Source: Melioribacteraceae bacterium (lineage in GTDB: Bacteria; Bacteroidota; Ignavibacteria; Ignavibacteriales; Melioribacteraceae). From it: a DNA stretch of 64,000 bases. The translations under genes and the position numbers were made by a program. The stretch is taken from contig JAEINS010000005.1 in NCBI GenBank assembly GCA_016342755.1, positions 186,001 to 250,000 on the forward strand, read 5' to 3'. Below are positions 8,261-17,321 of this stretch, piece by piece. The notes beneath the pieces were generated by a model. The model was given only the letters and a program-made list of their open reading frames with translations. It searched no databases and was not told the origin of the DNA. Numbering within the stretch: position 1 is the stretch's first letter; each line of letters begins with the position of its first letter.

Positions 8261-9643
8261 CTATTTATACGCCACAGAATTCCAAAGTAACTCTTGTTTG
8301 AAACTTCTGATTTTTGTATCCGCGTCAATAACCACAATTTCAACACCTGCAATAGCACACCAGTCATCAATAAACTCCGTTGTAACTGACTGTGAGAAAC
8401 CTGAATGATGGGCAGCACCCGAATGTATCCAGGCAGCGGCTCCTATTTGCAAATTAGGTTTTGGTTCCCACATTACTCTTGCAACAGGTAAATTTGGGAA
8501 ATCAGCATCGGGTTTAACAACATCAACTTCATTAACAACCATTCTGAATCTGTTTCCCATATCTATTAACGAAACATTTATTTCGGCTCCGGCCGCAGTA
8601 TCGAAAACCAAACGCGCAGGATCATCTTTACCGCCAATTCCTAAGGGATGGACTTCTAAGTTTGGCTTTCCTTCGGCAATTGAGGGACAAACCTCTAACA
8701 TGTGAGCTCCCAGAACTTTCATTCCTGATGGATCTAAATGATAGGTATAATCTCCCATAAATGATGTACCGCCTGTTAAGTCGCTTCCCATAACTTTTAT
8801 TGCACGGACTAAGGCTGAAGTTTTCCAGTCACCTTCGGCACCAACAGCTCCCATGTGTGCGTCAAAAGCTCCTACAGAAATCGCAACGTCTCTGCTTAGT
8901 CCTAATTTCTCTGCCCAGTCAGCCGAAAGGTTGCCAAGTTTTTCTTCGGCAGAATAAGCCTTTGTATAAAGCCTGTCTCTTAGCTCAACAAGTTCAGGCG
9001 ATAAAAGCGATAAAAAATCTTTATCAGGCAATCCGTTCCATTCATCACAGAACATTGCTTTATGCCCTACAGCGCAGATACTTCTTTTAATATTTTCCGG
9101 TTTTAAGTCTCCGCATAAATTTGCTGAGATCCAGTCGCATATTTCTATAAAGCTATAAGCATCTTTAAACACCTGGTTTGAAGATCTTTTACATTTTAAT
9201 ATTTTACTCCAAAACCATTCTGAAGAATAGACTCCTCCAATTTTTGCTAAATACTGAGGTCGTATTTCCGCGGCTTCTTCATGAGCAGTGTGATCTTTCC
9301 ATAACCACACGTAAGCTGCTTTATCATCCTTAAATTCTTCCTTATATGATAGCGGCATACCTTCTGGATCGACTGGTAAAGGACTTGAGCCTGTTGTATC
9401 AACACCGATTCCAATAATATCTTTCGGATCAAACTCACTGTTTAGTTCTTTAGCTTTTTTAATTGCTTCAGTAATTGTTACTTCAATTCCCAGTATATAA
9501 TCAGCCGAATCTACAATTATACCTTGTTCTCCCGTTGAGTATGGAAATACATAACTTGCTAATTCATTTCCATTCGAAAGATCAACAATTAACGACCGGC
9601 ATGAATTTGTACCGTAATCTAAACCTATTGCGTATTTGCTCAT
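8261..9643 (-). CDS. In-frame chimera: L-ribulokinase N-half fused to L-arabinose isomerase C-terminus
   Basis: The 460-residue frame is not a normal enzyme. Residues 1 to about 267 match ribulokinase AraB ([33 protein letters not shown], then [13 protein letters not shown]). From about 268 to the end it matches the last 190 or so residues of arabinose isomerase AraA ([76 protein letters not shown]). The FGGY C-terminal domain of AraB, the N-terminal 300 residues of AraA, and any araD between them are missing. The join falls at GTTGGTGCCGAAGG, around 8840-8848, where AraB and AraA both encode Gly-Ala. The frame stays open throughout, so the event is a recent deletion or an assembly collapse. 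Neither activity should survive, since AraB lacks its ATP-binding half. Confidence 0.85.
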   Translation of the reverse strand: MSKYAIGLDYGTNSCRSLIVDLSNGNELASYVFPYSTGEQGIIVDSADYILGIEVTITEAIKKAKELNSEFDPKDIIGIGVDTTGSSPLPVDPEGMPLSYKEEFKDDKAAYVWLWKDHTAHEEAAEIRPQYLAKIGGVYSSEWFWSKILKCKRSSNQVFKDAYSFIEICDWISANLCGDLKPENIKRSICAVGHKAMFCDEWNGLPDKDFLSLLSPELVELRDRLYTKAYSAEEKLGNLSADWAEKLGLSRDVAISVGAFDAHMGAVGAEGDWKTSALVRAIKVMGSDLTGGTSFMGDYTYHLDPSGMKVLGAHMLEVCPSIAEGKPNLEVHPLGIGGKDDPARLVFDTAAGAEINVSLIDMGNRFRMVVNEVDVVKPDADFPNLPVARVMWEPKPNLQIGAAAWIHSGAAHHSGFSQSVTTEFIDDWCAIAGVEIVVIDADTKIRSFKQELLWNSVAYK

Positions 9644-9660
9644 GTTAAAGCTCTATATAT

Positions 9661-10806
9661 CTATTTTGCTGAAAAACGATAAACTGTTTTCTGGGAATAT
9701 GTATCGCCTGGTTTAAGAATAACTGATGGGAAATTTTCTTTATTTGGTGAATCAGGATAATGTTGAGCTTCAAGACATAAACCGCTTCTATAATTATACA
9801 CAACATTATTTTTACCTGTAATTGAACCATCCAGAAAATTGCCAGAGTAGAACTGCAATCCAGGTTCAGTAGTTAGAACTTCCATAACTCTGCCGCTATT
9901 TTTTTCATACAGAGTTACAGCTAATTTTAAAGTTCCGTCATAATTATTAAGCACCCAGTTATGATCGTAGCCAAGACCAAATTTCAATTGTTCTTCATCG
10001 TTAGTTATATCTTTCCCAATAGCTTTAGCCGTTCTAAAATCGAATGCGGTATTTTCAACATTTACTAACTCTCCGGTTGTAATTAATCCGCTATCTACCG
10101 GAGTAAACTGATCTGCGTTTATAATTAGTTCGTGATCAAGAATAGAACTTTCTTTGCCTGTTAAATTAAAATAAGAATGGTGAGTAGGATTAAAAATTGT
10201 CTTCTTATCTGTTTTACCCGAATACTCAATTATTAATTCATTTTCATTTGAAAGAGTATAGAATACCGTAATATCAAGATTTCCCGGATAACCTTCTTCG
10301 CCATCATAACTGTGGTAACTCAATTTTAAAGCTGATCCATTTTCAACTTTAACAGGCTCTGCCTGCCAAACAACTTTATCAAAACCATTTAAACCACCGT
10401 GCAGATGATTTTCGCCATTATTAATAGTCAGTTGATAAGGTACATCATCAATTTTAAATTTCCCGTTTCCAATCCTATTTCCGTATCTGCCAACAATAGC
10501 TCCAAAATACGGGCTTTCTCTTAAATATTTATACAGACTGTCATTACCTAAAACAATATCTTCAAATTTATTATTACGGTCAGGCATAGTTAAAGAAACT
10601 ATTATAGCTCCATAGTTTGTAACCTGCATTACAGACCCTTTGTTATTCTTAAGCGTATAAAGATCTACATTATTTCCATCCCCGGTTTTACCCCACGAAA
10701 TTTTTTCAACTTCTGCTGGTTTCAATTCTTCCTTCTGGCAAGAATTTAATATTGGTGAAATGATTAAAATTAATGCCATAATAATTTGTTTCGAATATTT
10801 CTTCAT
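9661..10806 (-). CDS. galM: Aldose 1-epimerase (mutarotase), lipoprotein form
   Basis: A 381-residue GalM-family mutarotase, which interconverts alpha and beta anomers of aldoses. The catalytic His lies in NPTHHSYFNLTGK and the catalytic Glu in GLCLEAQHYPDSPNK; substrate-binding NGENHLHGG and YGNRIGNGKF are present. The N-terminus is a lipoprotein signal with the lipobox Cys at residue 23 (ILNSCQKEE), so it acts outside the cytoplasm, anchored to a membrane. It is 17 bases upstream of the AraB-AraA chimera and presumably co-transcribed with it and the symporter, consistent with conditioning arabinose or another sugar before uptake. The remnant of a XylR-like gene ends 12 bases before its start. 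Confidence 0.9.
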   Translation of the reverse strand: MKKYSKQIIMALILIISPILNSCQKEELKPAEVEKISWGKTGDGNNVDLYTLKNNKGSVMQVTNYGAIIVSLTMPDRNNKFEDIVLGNDSLYKYLRESPYFGAIVGRYGNRIGNGKFKIDDVPYQLTINNGENHLHGGLNGFDKVVWQAEPVKVENGSALKLSYHSYDGEEGYPGNLDITVFYTLSNENELIIEYSGKTDKKTIFNPTHHSYFNLTGKESSILDHELIINADQFTPVDSGLITTGELVNVENTAFDFRTAKAIGKDITNDEEQLKFGLGYDHNWVLNNYDGTLKLAVTLYEKNSGRVMEVLTTEPGLQFYSGNFLDGSITGKNNVVYNYRSGLCLEAQHYPDSPNKENFPSVILKPGDTYSQKTVYRFSAK

Positions 10807-10818
10807 ACTTAAAATCCC

Positions 10819-11154
10819 TTATAAAAAAGTATTAAAATTTTGTTTTTCATTTGTTGTAAAACTAAAGTTTGTAATAACGGATGGAATACGTGAGACTCCC
10901 TTTTTTAAATGAAGAACAGTTATTATTGATAGCTTCATTGCTTTTAACTCATTGCTAATAGGAACATCACGCATAATTATTCCATCAGCATCCCATTTTT
11001 CTATATTGGGTATTGCAGATTTTAATCCGCGAGGATCTCTGTAAAAAGTCCAGGGGCTATGTATTCCAGAGTATCTGACAATTCCATTAAGCAAGTCACG
11101 TCCAAATGCACGGGAAGTTTCTACCAGTAATATTACTTTTTTAAGATTATTCAA
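10819..11154 (-). pseudogene. Truncated XylR-like (periplasmic-binding/AraC) regulator
   Basis: The first 95 or so residues match the N-terminus of XylR-type regulators, which bind a sugar in a LacI-like domain and DNA with a C-terminal AraC domain (VILLVETSRAFGRDLLNGIV, SPWTFYRDPRGL, DADGIIMRDVP, PSVITN). Normal length is about 390 residues; here the frame stops after 111. After PSVITN the sequence turns into unrelated residues and ends just before galM. About 280 codons including the whole DNA-binding domain are gone, apparently through a deletion that joined the gene to the galM leader. It should not function. Confidence 0.75.
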
Positions 11155-11362
11155 TCTATATATTTATATAATATTAAATAATAACCGACTTTTACATTCA
11201 TGGTTTTAATCACTTTTAATATTTCATAAAAACAATTTCACATCCTGTTACCAAACAAAAACTAATCCTTATCCAGTGAAATCAGTTTTATACTTCAAAA
11301 ATATTGGTTCAGCAATTTCCCGGATATGATTTTTTTATAATTATATCTTCAATTTTCTCTCA

Positions 11363-12058
11363 TCACAATTGAAAATTAAATCCTTCATCTTTCAGTTTTT
11401 TAAATGCCTTAGAATCAAATTTATATAATCTGGCAGCTCTGTGCGAAACACCTTTCTGATACTCGTTTAACGGAACTAACATTTTTAAGCTTAAAATTCT
11501 TTTTCTGTAATTCCTTTTATCAACTTCCTCTCCAAGGATCGATTCATAGAGATTCTGTAATTGGGTTAATGAAAATTTTTCCGGCAATAATTCAAAACCA
11601 ATTGGTTTAGTTCTAACTCTTTTCCTTAGCTGATTAAGTGCCCTGTCAAATATTTCCTGATGATCGAATGGGAAATCAATAGGATCCTTAACTTTTTGCC
11701 ATTTCACATCAGTTGCATCAATACCCGGTTTTAATGAATGTTTTTCCGGGTTCACCAAGGCTAAGTACGCAACACTAATAACTCTCCTTAAAGGAAATCT
11801 GTCTGTTTTACTGAATGTATGCACCTGTTCCAGATAAATATTTTTCACATTACTGGTTTCTTCAAGAAGCCTGACTGCGGCATCATCTAAAGTTTCGCTT
11901 TTTAAAATGAATCCCCCGGGTAATGCCCAACTATCTTTACCCGGATTAAGTTTTCTTTTTATTAATAGCACTTCGAGTTCAAAATTTTCAAATCCGAATA
12001 CTACACAATCGACTGATAAATTCTTTATAATTTGTTTTGAAACATTTGTCAATTCCAT
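11363..12058 (-). CDS. araR: AraR-type regulator with a NUDIX-like domain
   Basis: About 231 residues. The N-terminal 140 form a NUDIX-like fold (DSWALPGGFILKSETLDDAA), but the catalytic box is degenerate: RLLEETSNV stands where REUxEExGU is expected, so hydrolysis is unlikely. The C-terminal part (LQNLYESILGEEVDKRNYRK, then HRAARLYKFD) is the winged-helix DNA-binding region of the NrtR/AraR group. In Bacteroides, AraR proteins of this architecture repress L-arabinose genes and release DNA on binding the sugar. The ATG three codons' reach inside an upstream GTG is preferred, although its GAGAGG site lies close to it. A perfect 8-2-8 palindrome sits about 20 bases upstream. Assignment rests on fold and ara neighbours; other sugar ligands are possible. 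Confidence 0.75.
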   Translation of the reverse strand: MELTNVSKQIIKNLSVDCVVFGFENFELEVLLIKRKLNPGKDSWALPGGFILKSETLDDAAVRLLEETSNVKNIYLEQVHTFSKTDRFPLRRVISVAYLALVNPEKHSLKPGIDATDVKWQKVKDPIDFPFDHQEIFDRALNQLRKRVRTKPIGFELLPEKFSLTQLQNLYESILGEEVDKRNYRKRILSLKMLVPLNEYQKGVSHRAARLYKFDSKAFKKLKDEGFNFQL

Positions 12059-12078
12059 CACCTCTCTTAGTGTTATTT

Positions 12079-12096
12079 TACAATAACCTTATTGTA
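12079..12096. promoter_or_regulatory. Palindromic operator candidate before araR
   Basis: TACAATAACCTTATTGTA is a perfect inverted repeat with 8-base arms and a 2-base spacer, ending 21 bases before the chosen araR start codon. The position suggests autorepression by AraR. I saw no second copy upstream of galM or the XylR remnant, which weakens a wider role. Confidence 0.5.
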
Positions 12097-12410
12097 TTTT
12101 TTACACTTATCAAGTATATTGTTTTTTGGTAATTTTAACAACGAAAAAGTATATAAATAAAGGTGAAAATGTCCTTGTGTAACTTATTAATTTGGGTTTG
12201 TAAACTCCTGCTGTTATAAATTTGCCGTTAATTAATTTAATCCTATTCAAAAAAAAAGTATGTACAGCTTAGACTTTTTTTTATACAAACCTAATAATGC
12301 ATTTTATTGTTCCCGCAATTTAGCCACTGAATTATCAATAAAATTTCATTTAAGCTAGCCCTTCCCACAATTAACAGGCACTAATTTAATCAAAAATAAA
12401 AGCAGATAAA
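12097..12410. other. Intergenic, no gene seen
   Basis: This AT-rich stretch separates araR from the dehydrogenase remnant. It holds a run of A with GT, and ACTTTTTTTT about 13 bases later (12250-12282), which can form an all-A/T hairpin. No coding remnant, tRNA-like fold or convincing promoter was recognised. Confidence 0.5.
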
Positions 12411-12797
12411 ATAAACTACTTAAATAATCTATTTAACCTTAATGGAAAAGTTACGGCTAAAATTCTTAGCAAATTTGGAAGAATTGATATTCTTGTAAAT
12501 GCTGTCGGCGGAAATATGCCAGGCGCTACTATTGGTTTATGTCAAACTATTTTAGACTTAAAAATTGAAGAATTTAATAAAGTTACAAATCTAAATTTCG
12601 AAGGCACAGTTTTACCGATACTGGTATTTGGTAAAAAGATGGCAGATCAAAAATCGGGATCAATTATTAATATCTCTTCGATGACCACTTTTAGAGCAAT
12701 AACAAGAGTAGTCGGATATTCAGCGGCTAAATCAGCTGTATCAGACGAATGGTGGTTATTTTTAATTATTAATCCCTTCTTCCAAACTGATAGTTAA
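12411..12797 (+). pseudogene. Broken short-chain dehydrogenase (mannonate/fructuronate-type SDR)
   Basis: A + strand frame keeps SDR pieces: NYLNNLFNLNGKV matches the family's first residues, then jumps directly to AKILSKFGRIDILVNAVGGN, omitting about 70 codons with the Rossmann GxxxGxG motif. It continues through GSIINISSM and the active-site region GYSAAKSAV (Y and K of YxxxK), then turns into unrelated residues and stops. No ATG opens the frame; ATA stands where a start would be expected. The order of motifs resembles SDRs of hexuronate metabolism (UxuB-like). Lost start, internal deletion and lost C-terminus make this a decayed gene. Confidence 0.75.
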
Positions 12798-12806
12798 AAA
12801 AATGGT

Positions 12807-13009
12807 TTAATTCCCGTCAAAATTCGTGGCAGCTCCAAGTGTAGTTCCTTTTACCATAACATTTGCGCCGGTTAAAGAATTACCTGATTCCTTTTCGGTA
12901 ATTACACCTTTTATTCTGCCTGTCTGCGCCAAAGTAACAGATTGCAGCAGAAACACAGATAATAAAATAAATATTGCTAAACTAATTTTACCCGATCTTT
13001 TATTTTCAT
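12807..13009 (-). pseudogene. N-terminal remnant of a SusC-like TonB-dependent receptor
   Basis: Reading the - strand, a signal peptide (ISLAIFILLSVFLLQSVTLAQ) is followed by TGRIKGVITEKESGNSLTGA and NVMVKGTTLGAATNFDGN, the start of the carboxypeptidase-regulatory-like domain of SusC/RagA-type outer-membrane receptors. A stop then truncates it. The ATG is out of frame with this peptide: ATGAAAATAAAAG would need one more A (ATGAAAAATAAAAG) to encode MKNKRSGK. About 900 residues including plug and barrel are missing. It is a dead fragment, pointing to a lost polysaccharide-uptake receptor. Confidence 0.75.
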
Positions 13010-13108
13010 TCTTACTTCTTCCTTAAGAATTATATGCAATATTTTCTATTATAGTTTTCAATTAAATATTATAACTTCTAATTAAAAGAGATAATACTGT
13101 AACCAATT

Positions 13109-14509
13109 TTATACTGATTCATGTAATCGTCTTTCAGTTAAATCAAATTCAATTTCTTCCATTTTTTTATTATTTAATGGATACCAGATAATTATTATTC
13201 CTCCTATAATTCCTATAATTGCTGGAATAATACTCATCAGCATTTTTATTCCTTCCATCGATTCTAAAGTCTGATCCTGATTAGCTATAAATCCATAATA
13301 TGCTAATATCCAGCCTGCAAGTGCTCCGCCTAATGTTAAGCCAAGTTTAAGCGCAAATAACGAAGCCGACATAACTAATCCTGTTGCACGTCTTCCATTA
13401 ATCCATTCAGAATAATCTGCTGTATCTGTATACATTGCCCATTGAAGTACTGAAACAGGGCCTAAGAAAAATGATAATACTATGTTAAAAGCAAATATAA
13501 GAATCACATTTTCTGGTGTTAAAAAGAAATATACTGTATATAGAGCCGAGGAAATTATAAGGAAAAAGGAATAAGTGTTTTTCTTATCAAATACTTTTGA
13601 AATCCATTTTGTTAAAATTGCTCCAATAATTGTTGCTATTGTTCCAACAAGCATAAATGATGAAGTAAATACTGCCGTTGATAAATCGATGTTATAATTA
13701 AACAGAGTAAATGACTGTTCCTGAATATAATATTTAAAATAATATGCTATAGTTCCGCCTCTCATTACTATTGAAGTCAACTGAAATACAGTTGCACCGG
13801 CAATAAGCAGCCATGGTTTATTTGTAAAAAGATCTTTTATATCTTGTTTGAAATCTGATTTTTGTTCATGTAGAGGAACAACACGTTCTTTTGTAGTGAA
13901 AAATGTAATGAAGAATAAAATAATTGCCAGACCAGAAATAAGACCCATTGCCCATTGCCATCCAAGAGCTTCATCACCGCCGCCAAAATATTCAACCAAT
14001 GTCATAGTAGCAGATTGGACAATAACTCCGCCAAAAAACGCGGCTACAAATCTAAAAGAAGAAAGTACAGTCCGCTGCATTGAATTTGGTGTTATAACTG
14101 CCATAAGAGCAGAATATGGTACATTGATTGCGGTATAGAACATCATCATTAAAGTATATGTTATATACGCATAAATTAATTTACCATTAGCATCAAAATC
14201 CGGTACAGTAAATGTTAAAATTCCTATTATACCAAAAGGAACCGCAAGAAATAATAAATAGGGTCTAAATTTACCCCAGCGTGTGTTTGTTCTGTCTGCA
14301 ATCATTCCCATTACAGGGTCATTTACAGCATCCCAAATTCTTGTAACCAGAAACATTGTACCAACTGCGGCTGCCGATAGCCCAAATACATCTGTATAAA
14401 AGTAGAGCAAAAACAAAATAAAAGTTTGAAAGAATAAATTTGACGCAGTATCACCGACACTATACCCAATCTTCTCCTTTAATGAAATTCTTATAGGACT
14501 ATGCTGCAT
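13109..14509 (-). CDS. GPH-family sugar transporter (MelB-like)
   Basis: A 466-residue 12-helix major-facilitator-type permease of the glycoside-pentoside-hexuronide:cation symporter family. The signature lies at the start (KIGYSVGDTASNLFFQTF) and in WDAVNDPVMGMIADRTNTRWGKFRPY (residues about 60-86), where the Asp residues bind the coupling cation in MelB. It starts after a GGAG site six bases upstream and lies 22 bases after the GH3 gene, so the pair should import an oligosaccharide or glycoside and cleave it inside. The exact sugar is not readable. The gene appears intact. Confidence 0.9.
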   Translation of the reverse strand: MQHSPIRISLKEKIGYSVGDTASNLFFQTFILFLLYFYTDVFGLSAAAVGTMFLVTRIWDAVNDPVMGMIADRTNTRWGKFRPYLLFLAVPFGIIGILTFTVPDFDANGKLIYAYITYTLMMMFYTAINVPYSALMAVITPNSMQRTVLSSFRFVAAFFGGVIVQSATMTLVEYFGGGDEALGWQWAMGLISGLAIILFFITFFTTKERVVPLHEQKSDFKQDIKDLFTNKPWLLIAGATVFQLTSIVMRGGTIAYYFKYYIQEQSFTLFNYNIDLSTAVFTSSFMLVGTIATIIGAILTKWISKVFDKKNTYSFFLIISSALYTVYFFLTPENVILIFAFNIVLSFFLGPVSVLQWAMYTDTADYSEWINGRRATGLVMSASLFALKLGLTLGGALAGWILAYYGFIANQDQTLESMEGIKMLMSIIPAIIGIIGGIIIIWYPLNNKKMEEIEFDLTERRLHESV

Positions 14510-14531
14510 TAATTACTCCAAATATTAAATG

Positions 14532-16865
14532 TTATTTAACTGTTAGTAATACTTTTATCAGATCTTTATCCCGGGATGAATTTCCGACCATAATTTCAAA
14601 TTGCCCCGGTTCAACTTTATATTTCATATCAATAGCTGTAAAAGAAAGATGATCCGGCATAATTGGTATTCTCACAGTTTTTGATTCACCTGGCCGGAGT
14701 TCAATTTTTTCAAATCCCTTTAGTTCTTTAACCGGACGCGCGACTGAACTAATTAAATCTCTTATATATAACTGAACTACTTCTTTACCTTTGCAGTCAC
14801 CTGTATTTTTAACATCAACAGAAACAATTGTGGACTGATCTTTTTCAATTATATCTTTTTCAAGTTTAACGTTGCTTAACTCAAATGAAGTATAACTTAA
14901 TCCGTATCCGAATGTATAAAGTGCCGATTTATCATCAAATACATAACCTCTTCTTGATGACGGTTTATGACTATAATGACATGGAATATGTCCTACAGAA
15001 CGAGGAAATGAAATTGGAAGTTTACCGCAAGGATTAAAATCACCGAATATAACATCAGCAACCGCATTCCCGGATTCCTGACCCAGATACCAGCATTCCA
15101 AAATTGCAGGTACATGTTTATCTAAATTAGTTATTGATAATGGACGTCCATTAAATAAACTTACAATTACCGGCTTGCCGGTTTTTAATAGTTCTTCAAC
15201 CAATTCATTTTGCCGTCCAAAAAGATCGAGACTTGTTCTATCACCAAGATGCTCTTTGCTCCAGGCTTCGCGCGATGTTTGTTCGTTACCGCCAATAGCT
15301 AAAATAACTACATCAGCTTTTTTTGCCGTTTCAACTGCTTCTTTAATACTTTTCTTATCTTCTTCCAGAGTTGGTAATTCTACTTCATCTTTAAACCAAT
15401 TCCCACCGACGGTTATTTTACAGCCTTCACTATATAAAACTTCCGCTCTATCGCCGACTTTAGCTTTTATTCCTTCAAGCACAGTTGTATTATATTCAGG
15501 TAAACCGCTGTAACCTCCTAATAAAACTCTATCAGCATTTGGCCCAATAACAGCAATTGATTTAATCTCTTCTAAATTAAGAGGCAGTAAATTTTCTTCG
15601 TTTTTAATTAGTGTTATTGATTCTTGGGCGGCACGCAAAGCCGGGATTCTATTTGCTTTCAGCTTTTCCGCGTTATTAATTTTTGTTACATCAACATAAG
15701 GATTTTCAAACAGGCCGATCTGGAATTTATGCCGTAATATTTCGGTTACTAATAAATCAATTTCAGACTCATCTATAATTCCTTCAGCAACCAATTTACT
15801 TAAAGCAGGATAACAATCCGGATCAGGCAGTTCTATATTTACCCCGGCTTTAACTGCTAAAGCTGCTGCCTCCTCTTTACTTCCGGCAACAAAATGTTCG
15901 TTGGTACCTTCTTTTGTAAATAACTCAGTAACAGCAAAATAATCTGAAACAACCACACCTTTAAATCCGAACTCGCCACGAAGAATATCTTGTAAAAGCC
16001 ACTTGCTACCATGTGAAGGAACACCATCTATTTCGTTGTATGAAGCCATTACACTCATTGCGCCGGCTTTTTCAATTACTTCTTTAAATGGATAAAGAAA
16101 TGTATCGCGTAAAAACCGTTCTGAATAATTTGCAGGTCCGCAATTAGTGCCCGATTCCGGCTGTCCGTGAGCTGCAAAATGTTTAAGTGTAGCAATTAAT
16201 TTATCGTTAGTTTTAAAAGTACAATCGCCTTGAAAACCCTTTACAGCGGCTATTCCAAGCTGGGAAATAAGATATGGATCTTCTCCGAAAGTTTCTTCTA
16301 CTCTGCCCCATCTGGCATCACGGGCAACGTCTAAAACCGGCGTAAGTGCCTGATGCGCTCCTCTGGCTCTGGTTTCTTCGGCTATAACACTATAAATTTC
16401 TTCAACTAAGCCCGGATTAAAAGACGAAGCAATTGCTATTGGCTGTGGAAAACTTGTTGCTTCTCTTCCCATTAAACCATGTAAACATTCCTCATGATAA
16501 ATTACCGGTATTCCTAATCTTGTCTCTTCAATAAAAAATTTCTGGATTGCATTTGATAATTCTGCCATTCCCAAAGCACTCTGTCCTAAACCGATATCAT
16601 GTATATGACCGCCAGTATCACTTAACCGGCCAATTTGCCCCATACCGTTCTTTAAATTTTTCCTTAATTTTTCGTAATCAAGCTCATTATTTTCATCTAA
16701 CAATAATTCAGCTTTCTCAGCCCAAATACAAACCATCTGAGCAATTTTTTCTTCAAGAGTCATTTGATTTATTAAATCCTTAACTCTCTCATTAATTGGT
16801 AAACTACTATTCTTAAATTTAAAGTTGTTTTTAAGTACAGTTTCGTTATGCGGTATATCTTTCAT
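14532..16865 (-). CDS. Cytoplasmic GH3 beta-glycosidase (beta-glucosidase/xylosidase)
   Basis: A 777-residue glycoside hydrolase family 3 enzyme. The N-terminal (alpha/beta)8 domain carries ARWGRVEETFGEDPYL, KHFAAHGQPESG and the nucleophile Asp308 in VVVSDYFAV; the second domain holds IGPNADRVLLGGYSG; the C-terminal 80 residues form the fibronectin-III-like domain (VKNTGDCKGKEVVQLYIRD). There is no signal peptide, so it acts in the cytoplasm on glycosides delivered by the adjacent GPH transporter. Family members release glucose or xylose from non-reducing ends; which one is not decided by these motifs. A LacI-type operator lies about 185 bases upstream and the lacI gene follows further upstream, so control by that repressor is likely. 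Confidence 0.9.
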   Translation of the reverse strand: MKDIPHNETVLKNNFKFKNSSLPINERVKDLINQMTLEEKIAQMVCIWAEKAELLLDENNELDYEKLRKNLKNGMGQIGRLSDTGGHIHDIGLGQSALGMAELSNAIQKFFIEETRLGIPVIYHEECLHGLMGREATSFPQPIAIASSFNPGLVEEIYSVIAEETRARGAHQALTPVLDVARDARWGRVEETFGEDPYLISQLGIAAVKGFQGDCTFKTNDKLIATLKHFAAHGQPESGTNCGPANYSERFLRDTFLYPFKEVIEKAGAMSVMASYNEIDGVPSHGSKWLLQDILRGEFGFKGVVVSDYFAVTELFTKEGTNEHFVAGSKEEAAALAVKAGVNIELPDPDCYPALSKLVAEGIIDESEIDLLVTEILRHKFQIGLFENPYVDVTKINNAEKLKANRIPALRAAQESITLIKNEENLLPLNLEEIKSIAVIGPNADRVLLGGYSGLPEYNTTVLEGIKAKVGDRAEVLYSEGCKITVGGNWFKDEVELPTLEEDKKSIKEAVETAKKADVVILAIGGNEQTSREAWSKEHLGDRTSLDLFGRQNELVEELLKTGKPVIVSLFNGRPLSITNLDKHVPAILECWYLGQESGNAVADVIFGDFNPCGKLPISFPRSVGHIPCHYSHKPSSRRGYVFDDKSALYTFGYGLSYTSFELSNVKLEKDIIEKDQSTIVSVDVKNTGDCKGKEVVQLYIRDLISSVARPVKELKGFEKIELRPGESKTVRIPIMPDHLSFTAIDMKYKVEPGQFEIMVGNSSRDKDLIKVLLTVK

Positions 16866-17321
16866 TTTTATTCATCCCCTCAAATCTGCGAACAAATATT
16901 TAGCCACAAATTTGATTGATTACATTTAGTATTATTTATATTCTTTATAACTCATTCTTTTTAACATGGTGACTGTCATTCATCTTTAATTTCAAATATT
17001 CATTACTTATTGCTTATCATCGCTCAAAGATTTGATATGTTTTATTTTTTGAACCGTTTCAATACTTTTATATAGTTCGATATTCCAACAAAAGAAAGTG
17101 TCATGTATGATTGAATTTCATTATAGCTTTCCAATTCCACCATTCACTTTATCTGCAAAACTTTCGTACCAATTCTATTTATTCACGATAAAAAAGCGTA
17201 GAAATGAAGCATAAACATTATATAATCTATTGAATTTGATAAATATGCCATCCGAACAAAGATATATTTTTATAGTTATGACAAGAATAATAATTGAAAA
17301 TCAGTATTCCTCTGTCAGTAA
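16866..17321. other. Regulatory intergenic region between GH3 and lacI genes
   Basis: This 456-base stretch contains the LacI-type operator near its middle. The remainder is AT-rich with no recognisable remnant. It should carry the promoter for the GH3-transporter operon, but no -10/-35 pair stands out against the background. Confidence 0.5.
17049..17062. promoter_or_regulatory. LacI-type operator upstream of the GH3 gene
   Basis: TTGAACCGTTTCAA is a CG-centred inverted repeat. It matches the form TTGAAnCGnTTCAA and is nearly the same as the site just before the lacI gene (TCGAAACGGTTCAA, read on the opposite strand as TTGAACCGTTTCGA). The shared sequence links the repressor to the GH3-transporter operon. 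Confidence 0.65.

Noticed and set aside
8261-9643. Sequencing frameshift as the cause of the AraB-AraA mixture
   Set aside because: The frame is continuous through the junction and hundreds of codons are absent, so a deletion or an assembly join is needed, not a one-base error.
12250-12282. A-run/T-run hairpin as a terminator
   Set aside because: The stem is almost only A-T pairs with no G-C core, and no intact gene ends beside it.
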